DNA of 14,841 nucleotides from GCA-2786165 sp964625775 (lineage in GTDB: Bacteria > Pseudomonadota > Gammaproteobacteria > Legionellales > Legionellaceae). Below the pieces are notes generated by a model. That model saw only the letters and a list, made by a program, of their open reading frames with translations, ran no database searches and was not told the origin of the DNA. This document shows, in pieces, positions 1 to 9,100 of the stretch. Position 1 is the first letter of the stretch; each line of letters opens with the position of its first letter. The position numbers and the translations under genes were made by a program. Location: the NCBI GenBank assembly GCA_964625775.1, contig CAZVEH010000055.1:1-14841 (forward strand), written 5' to 3'.

Positions 1-1
1 T

Positions 2-2242
2 CGCATGTAATTGCTTAATAGCCACAGTCACCATTTGCCACGTGCCTTTGTAAACTACCCCAAAACCGCCCTGGCCTAATCTTTTATTGGTATCTATTTG
101 TAAAGATGAGGAGGTAATCGTTGGGACTATGCTCGGTGTAGCAGCACCTGATGGCTTAAGACTGGCTCTTTCCATTTTAGCTGATAATTCCTCTTTGACT
201 CGCAGGTCTTCCTTTAGCGGTTTTGGCGGCTTTGCTGGCGGTGTGGGTAGCCCTTTACTATCAGTTTGGTTGGGCAATGGTGTGGGAACTGTTTGATTTG
301 GGGTGACTTTTTTAGGCTTAAAAGGTGTTTGTAATGCCGCTGTTGTTTCTGTTGCATCTGTAGATGTGTATGGAGCTAAAGGTGTTGTTGGAATTGTGGT
401 TGGCTTAGTGGTATCTGACAATTTTTGAACAGCTTTTTCTTGTGCTGCCAATAACGGGCTCAACCCTAGGTTCCATAGGCCGATCGTTGTATCATCAGAT
501 CCGCTCGCTAGCCATCCATTTGGGAATACGGTTAAGGCGTATACAGAACTACCATGCCCTTCAATGGTCGAAACACACCGTCCGCTGCTCACATCCCAGA
601 TGTGTATCTTTCCCTCATTAAGCCCGCACGCAAGAAGGCCATCGGGAAGTGTTGCCAAGGCAGTTATAATATCGCTGGGCTCGTCCAATTTTGAAAGACA
701 ACGACCGCTTGCCACATCCCAGATGCGTATGCTCACTTCACCGGAACTCGCGAGCCGGCCGCCGGGAAGTATGGCTAGACAGTCTACAATGCCGCTATGT
801 CCTTCAAGTACCGAGAGGCAACGACCGTTTGTCACATTCCAGATACGTACCGTCTGATCACTAGACCCACTCGCAAGACGACCATCTGGGAGTGCAGCTA
901 GGGTGTATACACTGTTACTATGTCCTTCAAGAGTCGAAACACAACGCCCACTGTTCACATCCCAAATGCGTATCGTGTTTTCACTAGAGCCGCTCGCAAG
1001 ACGACCATCGGAGAGTACGGCCAGGGCTGATACAGCGCTACTATGCCCTTCAAGTGTCGAAACACAATGTCCACTGCTCACATCCCAAATGCGTATCGTA
1101 TTATCATCAAACCCGCTCGCGAGTCGGCCATCTGGGAGTATGGCTAGGGCGTTCACACGGCAACTATGCTCAAGTGTCGAACAATGGCCACTCCACACAT
1201 CCCAGATGCGTATCGTTTTATCCCAGGACCCACTCACCAGTCTGCCATCAGGGAATGCAGTTAGGGCGGATACAGCCTTACTATGAGTCCCAAGTGTACC
1301 TATTCTCTTTGGTTTACACTCAGATTTCATAGATACAGCTTCTGATAGGGGATAATTGTCTGCTTTTCTACTCTCTATAAGAAGCTGACAAGCTTCAAGT
1401 GTTTTTCGTGCGTTTTCATCGGTACTGGCTAAGCCACTCAAAAGCGGAACTGCACCGTTATCAAGTATCATGGCTTGATTAAGAGGATGATTTTTGGCCA
1501 ACTCCCACAAAGCCTCCGCAGCTTTTTGTCTCACTCCGGCAATAGAGTCTTTCAGTAACGCTATCAATAACACGATACCACCAGCTTCTCGAATAGCACT
1601 CTGGTTGGTCGCGTTGGCGGCTAAATTCGACAAAGCCCACGCAACTTGTTGCCTCACTCCGGCATCAGAATCTTTCAGTAACGCTATCAATGGCACGATA
1701 CCACCAGCTTCTCGGATAGCATTTTGATTGGCCATATTGCCGGCCAAATTGCAAAGAGCCGCCGCAGCCTTTTGTTTCACTATGGTATCAGAGTCATTAA
1801 GTAACGTTATCAATAGCGCTATACCTTGAGCTTCTCGGATAGCAACCTTGTTGGTCTCATTCATGGCTAAATTCCTCAAAGCTGATACAGAGTGTCGTTT
1901 CACCTTCGTATCAGAATCTTTAAGTAACGCTATTAATGGTTCTATCCCTTGGGCTTCTTGGATAGCGCTTTGGTTGGTCGCATTATTAGCCAAACTCCAC
2001 AAAGCCCCCGCAGCATTTTGTTTCACCACCGTATCAGAGTCTTTAAGTAAAGCCACCAATGGCGCTATACCCCGGGCTTCTCGAATAGCATCCTTATTGG
2101 TAATAGCTAAATTAAACAAAATTTCCGTAGCCCCACGCCGGATTTGTACATTTCTATTAGATAATTTGGCAATATTATCCCTGATTTCAGGATTGCCAAC
2201 AAATGAAGTATCTGATTTTGAACCGAAAAGCCCTTTAAACAC
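2..2242 (-). CDS. Armadillo-WD40-protein kinase fusion protein (C-terminus beyond the window)
   Basis: The frame is open for 747 codons and runs off the left edge, so the C-terminus is missing. I checked every codon from the start to position 2 and found no stop. The start is a GTG at 2242-2240, six bases after GGGGAG; no ATG lies between it and the upstream in-frame TAA. Residues about 17-295 are armadillo repeats of 41 residues (pattern NxxAIREAGGIxPLIALLKD followed by a VxQxAAxALxNLA helix). Residues about 319-592 form seven WD40 blades (LPDGRLASGS, then TIRIWDV, then STLEGHS). Residues about 593-713 are a Pro/Thr-rich linker. From residue about 714 a kinase domain begins, with glycine loop GQGGFG (723-728) and VAIK lysine 743. 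ARM and WD40 folds are protein-binding scaffolds; the kinase would phosphorylate Ser/Thr (family knowledge). A role as a host-directed signalling effector is inferred. Kinase activity cannot be judged because the catalytic loop is outside the window. Confidence 0.9.
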   Translation of the reverse strand, partial: MFKGLFGSKSDTSFVGNPEIRDNIAKLSNRNVQIRRGATEILFNLAITNKDAIREARGIAPLVALLKDSDTVVKQNAAGALWSLANNATNQSAIQEAQGIEPLIALLKDSDTKVKRHSVSALRNLAMNETNKVAIREAQGIALLITLLNDSDTIVKQKAAAALCNLAGNMANQNAIREAGGIVPLIALLKDSDAGVRQQVAWALSNLAANATNQSAIREAGGIVLLIALLKDSIAGVRQKAAEALWELAKNHPLNQAMILDNGAVPLLSGLASTDENARKTLEACQLLIESRKADNYPLSEAVSMKSECKPKRIGTLGTHSKAVSALTAFPDGRLVSGSWDKTIRIWDVWSGHCSTLEHSCRVNALAILPDGRLASGFDDNTIRIWDVSSGHCVSTLEGHSSAVSALAVLSDGRLASGSSENTIRIWDVNSGRCVSTLEGHSNSVYTLAALPDGRLASGSSDQTVRIWNVTNGRCLSVLEGHSGIVDCLAILPGGRLASSGEVSIRIWDVASGRCLSKLDEPSDIITALATLPDGLLACGLNEGKIHIWDVSSGRCVSTIEGHGSSVYALTVFPNGWLASGSDDTTIGLWNLGLSPLLAAQEKAVQKLSDTTKPTTIPTTPLAPYTSTDATETTAALQTPFKPKKVTPNQTVPTPLPNQTDSKGLPTPPAKPPKPLKEDLRVKEELSAKMERASLKPSGAATPSIVPTITSSSLQIDTNKRLGQGGFGVVYKGTWQMVTVAIKQLHA
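467..1288 (-). repeat. Seven WD40 blade-coding units, 117-123 bp period
   Basis: The forward motif ACAT(C/T)CCA(G/A)AT marks the WD-dipeptide region of successive blades at 591, 714, 834, 957, 1080 and 1197. Spacings are 123, 120, 123, 123 and 117 bp. The seventh unit, nearest the linker, reads LWNLG in place of WDV. Seven units are enough for one closed beta-propeller. Confidence 0.85.
1358..2194 (-). repeat. Tandem armadillo-repeat coding units with a 123-bp period
   Basis: The forward-strand motif GCTTCT(C/T)G recurs at 1584, 1707, 1830, 1953 and 2076, exactly 123 bp apart, which is 41 residues per armadillo repeat. Five regular repeats are flanked by a weaker first unit (residues about 17-48) and a weaker last unit (about 254-295). 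The regular units share long stretches at DNA level, so they probably arose by recent tandem duplication or are kept alike by recombination. Confidence 0.85.
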
Positions 2243-2248
2243 TACTTT

Positions 2249-2254
2249 CTCCCC
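2249..2254 (-). promoter_or_regulatory. Shine-Dalgarno for the GTG start of the ARM-WD40-kinase gene
   Basis: GGGGAG on the minus strand, with six bases before GTG 2242-2240. It decides the start: the in-frame region upstream to the TAA contains no ATG, and the other in-frame GTG, 13 codons further upstream, has no comparable purine-rich motif. Confidence 0.6.
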
Positions 2255-2749
2255 TCTGGTGTGTATATGCAGAAACACAAAGCCTGGTCTATCACCATTT
2301 ATGATGCTTTTTACAGCCCTTAGTTTAGGTGTTTTATTTTTTAATAGGTCTATAAAGAACCCAGTAGACCGTTATGCCTATATAATTTGCGCCTAATTTT
2401 ATCACTTACTAGCGCACAATATAAGATAAGAGATGAAAACATTCGAATAGTGGGAACGGCGTATGACGGTAAATTCACCATTGATTCAAAGCATTATAAT
2501 AAAATTTACCCACGCGACTTCATCATGAAAACGTAATCCTCTGGAGTTCTCGATCTCACTCAAAAATGTAACTGACAGCACGTGCTATCTTTTTATTCTC
2601 ATTAAAGCAGCCCACCAATTCCATGTTTTTCTACAATATTAAGCAATTCCGGACCTCAATCAATTTTTTACGATGGTTACTCAATATTCCTTATGAAGGC
2701 ACCTATGTAGAGGAAGACAAGAGAAACGTTAAAACTAATCAAGCCTTTT

Positions 2750-2777
2750 CATTTGATACGAATAAAAATATCAAATG
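2750..2777. repeat. Perfect 9-bp inverted repeat with 10-nt spacer
   Basis: CATTTGATA (2750-2758) and TATCAAATG (2769-2777) are exact reverse complements separated by an A-rich 10-nt loop. It lies just past the end of the small minus-strand pseudogene. The stem is AT-rich and has no T-tract on either strand, so a strong intrinsic terminator is unlikely; a binding site or weak hairpin is possible. Confidence 0.4.
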
Positions 2778-2794
2778 CTCCAGAAAAGTATCAA

Positions 2795-3082
2795 TTATCG
2801 GCCTTTGATCACATGTTTATTTTGAGTAAGTGGTTCGTAAGAATTCGTATCAAGCTTACCCTTTTTAAACATAGCTTGATTAGATAATGATTCTTCAGAT
2901 AGATGCGGAGAAAATTTTGGGAGCATTCTCTTTTTAGATGATCGCCCTTGCTTTACTTCAGTGACCGCTTCTTCAACGACTGATCTCAATCAGTCAAGTG
3001 TAGCAGGCTTCTGGCATAACGCTCGAGCTGAATCTAAAACTACTTTAAATACATAGTCATCTTTTGGGAAAATCGGACACAT
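2795..3082 (-). pseudogene. Small unrecognised protein frame interrupted by an in-frame TGA
   Basis: An ATG at 3082-3080 opens a frame of 30 codons (starting MCPIFPKDDYVF) that ends at TGA 2992-2990. The same frame resumes immediately and runs 64 more codons to a stop at 2795. Read through, it gives about 95 residues with ordinary soluble composition (VVEEAVTEVKQG, then a basic RSSKKR segment). The downstream part could in principle start at TTG 2989, but no Shine-Dalgarno is visible for either part. A single nonsense mutation in a small gene is the simplest reading; chance openness of the frame cannot be excluded. I do not recognise the family. It lies 94 nt downstream of the giant beta-helix gene on the same strand. 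Confidence 0.35.
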
Positions 3083-3175
3083 TACTAAGCCACTTTTTTG
3101 ATTTCAAATGATACAAGAATGGTTTTATAAGGGAAATCCCAAACGAGACTTTGACGCACTTGAAAAAAATCTGTT

Positions 3176-6100
3176 CTAACGCCCATTTGTAGCCTCGACA
3201 TGATTGGAGGGTTGAACCTTATTTTTTATCGTATTAAAACCTGCCACCAGTCCATTCGCAAAGCCATTAGACACGCTACCAAGTACATGTCCCGCTTCAG
3301 CTCTTGCCGCTGAACCCATTTGATCAGCAGCCGCTCTTTCTAATGCCCATCCAGAGAAAAAACGCCCCTGATAGTAATTATCTTGTGCTGTAGCAAGATT
3401 ATCAATACCCTGATGTCTGATGCGTTGAATCGTTTGTTCGTCATAATAGGTATCAGCCAACTCAAAAATTAATAACCCAGAGGATATGGGACCTGATAGT
3501 ACACCTTGACCCACAGCTTTTAATCCAGTCTTCATGGCGCCATCAATACATAGATCAATCGCAGTTAATACCACTCCCTTTTTGAACTTATCCTCTTTGG
3601 CCACGTCATCATCCAAAAGTGCCACTTCTGAATTCATCCCTAAACTCCACATCCCACCTAATTTGCGAAAATGCTTTCCACCTTTTAGACGTTCTTTCTT
3701 GCTGATTTTTAAGTGAGAAGATGTATTCAACAAATCTGGATCCGTTGCATTTGCCAACGCATCAAAAATCCCATTACCATAAGCTTTAGCCATAGTTGCA
3801 ACAGCCGTTATGTTCTTTTTTTTGGGTTTTGTCCGAGAGTCAGATATCTCTTCAACTGAGTCTATATGCTCTTCTGATGCGTTATTCTTTCTGCGTCGTC
3901 TACGGCGGTGCGAAGCATCATCTGTTTTCGGTTCAACAGGAGTAAGCGGATCAGGACGGCCAAAATCAACAGGCTCGTGAGGCAATGGTTTGGAACGCAG
4001 CATAGCATTGCTCTGATCTTTTGCCCCAGAAAAATGCTTTTCAGCACTCTTTAAATAGAGTTCATTCGTTATCGGAATATCAACTGTAAAGTGAGTCGTA
4101 TGATTTTTTGTTACAACTTTACCACCAGCATGATGAGTCTCCACATGCCCTTGTGTATTGAGATGCTCTAATGCAGGACCTTGCTGACCAGACACAACAG
4201 GGATTTGCATCGCAACATAGTCTTTAGCATCCATTTGTAAAGCCAAAGAAGCAATTAACGGCTCGCCTGCAATATCGCCCGGCTTCTGACCAAGAACTCG
4301 ACCCAAATCATGCAGATTTCCAGAGAATCCAATGCCATGGAAGTGCTCTGTATCTATTAGTGGCTCTGCAGTTAATTGGCCTGTTTTGAAATGATTGACG
4401 CCATCAGTAGTTATTTTACCCCCTATCATATGAGTTTCACCGACTTCAACTTTATGACCACAGGTGTTTATACCTTCGATCACATCAATACCACTATGAT
4501 CAGATGTGGTTTGATTCTGGCCCTTACCTTGATAAAAACCAATCTGGCCGACCGAAGAAAGACTCAATGATTGGGTGTGTGTTTGTGTGGTATCTTGTCG
4601 ATCTTGAATGTTCAATGTGCCGATATTTGCATCCAATGATCGAGCTTGAATATTTGCCGCATCTAACACGCACTCCTGCATTTTCCCGCCATGATGATGC
4701 AACCGCATGTTGCCACCCGCTGACAGCACCGCATTGATATAATGGGTCGAAGATGCGTGAGATTTGGTGTGAGACAGACCCAACGATTGGATGCCCTCTA
4801 ATCCTACTAACCCAAAACTTTCATTACTCATGGTGTGCTGGATTTTTGAATTTAATGAGTTGCCATGAATCCTAAGCGATGGTGTATCGAACTCCATATT
4901 CCCATCAACGTGCACATTCCCGCCATTGATATCAACCCCTTCCCCTGCAATAAATACCGCATTTCCGCCACGATCAATCCCACCCTGTTCTTGAGTTTGG
5001 AATTGTGTTCTAGTCTTTTTTTGAGTTAAAGAAAGCGTCACAGACGGCGCAAGATGCCCGCCATGTCCCAAACCATATCTTGTTAACAATTCGTCTGTGA
5101 TTTTTCCTTGGGGACCAAAGCCACGCATCAAAAGATCACATGTATTCGCAAGATCAATCCCTAAATTTGTAGTATTCACCAGGCGTTCTGCACCATTTTT
5201 ACTTTGAGACAAAACACTCATTTTCCCCAAGCTTGGATCAAACGCTGCACCAATATTCCAAACACTTCCACCTTGCTTATAAGTATCCCAAGCACCTATA
5301 CCAGGTATCGACCACTGCAAAGACCTGTTTTTTTCAGTCATGTCATGATTTAATATGCCAACACCCAATATGATTCGCTTCTTGGCTCTCATTTCTAAAT
5401 CGCCAGCGCCGATAAAATAAGCGCCTCTTGCATCAAGATTGCCCTCTGATGAATGGATGCGAGTCAGACAATTGTCTACAAATAATGTTGGCAAAGATGA
5501 TTGATAAAAATGATCCTGATCTGTTTTTTGCAACCCCCACCAATCACTCTTAAACTCTTGAATATGATGATTCGTTTTCAGGCTATAGAGTTTCACATCG
5601 CCCTTCGCATATACATCAGTACCGCCAGGTGATGAAAATTGAGCTGCAACCGAAGAAACCCCTGCTTCGCCTGAACGAATAATATTACGACCATTTCCAG
5701 AAAGGAGATGCGAGACACCTATGTCAGTCCCTGTGCCATAACTATAAACATATTCTTTTGCCAACACATCCTTACATTTCTTCAAAAAATTACTTTGATG
5801 CACTTTATGTTGCTCTCTAAAAGCAGTATAAACATGATGTCGAGCTCTCAGAGAGACGCCCTTTGTACCCTCAATATAATTAGAGCCTTGACTGATAAAA
5901 TCTGAAGCATCCGCAATTACTTGCCCGTTAGCCTTAATATAAAGCCCGATACCATCATTCTCAGCGCCTGTCCCGCCAGAAATCACCCCAGCTCGATAAT
6001 TCCGTCTGCTGTCATACTGACCTGGATAGGCCTGCTCTTCGCACAGATTAAGGACATTGCCCTTGGCCAACAACTGTGTGTATTTCCCCGAACCAATATA

Positions 6101-9100
6101 CTTTCTATTTTCAATATGCCCTTGTGCATCAAAAAATAACTTATCACTCGCATATGCCACGCCATTTTCGAAAATACTCCCCGCAGATGTTGCATATATA
6201 TTCAATGCCTTTAAGCTATTATTCAGTGTGATATCACCTTGCGTGGACACAAACGATAAGCGATAGGCTTTGTCATAATCAAAAGAACTCACAATACTGG
6301 CTGCTTTTACGGAAATATCACATTCACGCGCAATCGGATTTGATAAAGAAACATCGTCCTCCGTGATCAGAGATAAACTTTGATTCATTTTATACCTAGC
6401 ATACTGTCCAAGTCCTGCGACAAATTGCGCTGCATCCCTAAAGTGGCTGAGGTGATACACCGCATTGTCTAAATGCCCCCCGCCGTCCAATTCAGTCTCT
6501 TTAGCCTGTATATATAAAGTATTCTTTTTATCTTTTCCTTGGGGCAAAATACCCACAAAACCGGTATGACGATATTTATCTGCTACGATGCTAGACTGCC
6601 CCGCATACCTGAATTGGCTTTCATCTTGTAAAGAATGTGTCACCAAACTACTGTCTATCAATTCAGGGTGTGCATGATGATCAAAACTTACCTCATCAAA
6701 ATGAGCTTGCGAATCATCAGATAAGTTAAATAATCCCGACGCATGTAGGGATAATCCTTTCATGTCTGAGTGCTTGAGAGATAAGCCGTGTTGTTGTCCT
6801 ATTTTGGTGTCATCTACGTTGACCCTAAAATTATCCAACACCATTTGACCCTCTATATGCCATGATTTGGCTGCAATAGTGCCGTGTTTCAAAGCAATAT
6901 CCGCTGAATCGTCTACATGTAATTCATCACATTTGGGCGTATCCTGTGTCTCATCAGAGCTCTGCACACCTTGAATTTGAGTATAATCCCCGCCTTTTAA
7001 CAGCCCAGCCATGCTTACCTTAGGTGATTCAATAATAAGCATATGTTGCGGTTTAAAAATAGGTTTGGCATCAGTCTCGCCACCTTCAGTCGGTAATAAT
7101 AATTGATCTTCCGGTGTTTGTTGGCCATTCACCACAGAGCCTTTTCCTAAACGAACTTGCTGCACTTGAATCAGCAATTGATGTTGATAATCCAATTTTC
7201 CATTAACATCCAGGAGATTCGTCACTATTTGAACATTGTCCATAGATGATTGATTTTCAGCGCCTATCATCACATGTTCTGCTTCCTTGATAAGTACATT
7301 TTTTAATTGCAACTCACCCACACTATCAAGTTTTTTGCCGTCTATAACCACATGAGTCAGTGCGGTCTTGGCATACTGCTTATCATCTTGAAAGGCATCC
7401 ACACGCAAGTAACCATCTTCTAGTTCAAACTGTCCTTTTTGAGTCAATGCTTCTATCGATACGATGCCTCCTTTACCTTGAATATGCCCTTCTGTGTTAT
7501 CCACTGTGCTTGCCTGGAGATTAAATCGCTCACTTCCAGACAACTTACCTCTATTTCTCATGTGGGCGGCCAAAAAGTTCGAGTCTCTTCCTGTAGATTG
7601 GCCATGATTATTGAGCGAATAGGTATTGATATGATGTGAAAACATAGAATGTTCGTGACCCGTATTCACGTGCATCCAATTAGCCTTTGAAGTATTGGTT
7701 GCAAAACTGACGCCTAAATTTGTATGTACCACACTGGTATCGGTGTAACTCCCTGTCATTGATTGAGCTGTTTTAGCGCCAACTTGTTGCCAAGGAGTCG
7801 TTTGCAAGGTTGTTTGCCATTCATTCGCATATAGGCTGGGACTATGGGTCAGCTTATGATAAGTGCTCTGCCATGCCAAAGACTCCTCACCACAATAAGT
7901 CATATGGCTCTGATTCACCACGCCATGCCCCAGTAAAAACAATGATTTTGCCTGGCAAATGACGGGCATATACTCATGCCGACGCATTCCCGATAATCCT
8001 CTCTCACTTACTTGTCTGGAGCGTTGATAAAAGATCGAAGCGTTACTTAAAAATCCAGGGATTGTAAATGCCAATTGAACCCCTGACGTATGCATAGGTG
8101 CCCACATCAATGCCAAAGTTCTGGCTGAAGCAATCAGATTGCTCCACGAGAAAATATAACGAGCATCTGCAGAAAAATTTGGCACAATTCCACCAGAGTT
8201 CACTGAAATAATGCTATCGTTGTTATAATTGTTGGCCGCGATAAGCCCCATATTCAAGTTCACAAAACCCGAACAAGACATGGTTTGTTTCGCATAAATA
8301 CGACCCAATATATTCATTAAATTACTATGTATCGTGATGTCTTTTGCGGACATCGAGCCTTGATTCACCACTGCATCATCAAAACCCAAATAAATAGAAC
8401 CTGCACGCAAAGCGCCATATTTGTTATATTGTCTACCTTTGGCAGAAAACCGCGCATCACCCAATGACACATCGCCAAATTGATTCAAAACATCTGCAAC
8501 AATATTTAAATCTTCGTCACCACTTATTTTTCCTTTAGACGAAATATCTAAATGGTCACGGGCCATGATGAGCGGTTTGTTGAGATTTTGTTTATGGGTG
8601 TTTTGTTTTTCTTTTTGAGTGATTAATTTCCCTCGAATAACAACATCACCTGCTTTAACAACACTTGCGCCTGTCATCGATGTCTTTGAGCCAGTCCATA
8701 ATGCAGCGGTTTCTTTAGCATGTAACTGAGTGCTTTCTAAACTGACATTGCCGAATGATTCAATGTTTCTAGCATGGAGAGTACTATCACCCACTTTAGC
8801 CTTAGCGGTACGTGCTAAAATGATATCTTCTTTTGCATGAACCATGCTTTGTTGGGCTGAGAACTCATCATAAATAATCAGATCTTCAACACTCAGTAAA
8901 CTCTTTACAAGCGCCACTCCACCTAAAAATCGCACTTTATCGGCTGAAATTATAGACTGCTCGCTGTCTAATGCGGAATCATGCAATGTAGTCAATTGGC
9001 TCCTTAAATGGAAGTTGCTCTTTTTAAGACGGACATGACTTTGGCTACTAAGATGCATACTCTCTGCGACAAGACTACTATCTGTATGTGCGATTAACTC

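Larger units (their letters stand above)
2243..2794. other. Gene-poor spacer upstream of the ARM-WD40-kinase gene
   Basis: I see no convincing intact gene here. Short open stretches exist on both strands: a plus-strand 61-codon frame at 2623-2808 without a ribosome binding site, a plus-strand frame around 2451-2537, and a 22-codon minus-strand frame at about 2555-2623. None has recognisable family features or good initiation signals. It holds a 10-bp palindrome AGCACGTGCT near 2578 and an inverted repeat at 2750-2777. The promoter of the ARM-WD40-kinase gene should lie here, and AT-rich TATATA-like sequence occurs near 2380 on the minus strand, but no matching -35 box is evident. The fragments are compatible with gene decay. 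Confidence 0.5.

Noticed and set aside
564..1332. Plus-strand open frames across the WD40-coding region
   Set aside because: They are antisense shadows of the in-frame minus-strand WD40 repeats; their own repetitive peptides simply mirror the DNA repeats.
1358..2194. CRISPR array (regular 123-bp repeats)
   Set aside because: The repeats are coding and in frame, with no spacer/repeat alternation; they are armadillo units.
1494..2396. Plus-strand frames of 77 and 182 codons with apparent repeats
   Set aside because: Antisense to the armadillo repeats; no ribosome binding sites, and the repeat pattern is explained by the minus-strand gene.
2576..2600. AGCACGTGCT palindrome followed by T-rich sequence as a terminator
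   Set aside because: There is no loop of usable size, so a stable hairpin is unlikely; it is at most a binding site.
2623..2808. Plus-strand 61-codon frame
   Set aside because: No Shine-Dalgarno, no recognisable features, and it overlaps the end of the opposing small frame; probably chance.
3140..3175. Possible terminator after the giant gene (GGGATTTCCC and a T-run)
   Set aside because: The stem has at most four pairs with a two-base loop, and the T-run lies on the wrong side of it.
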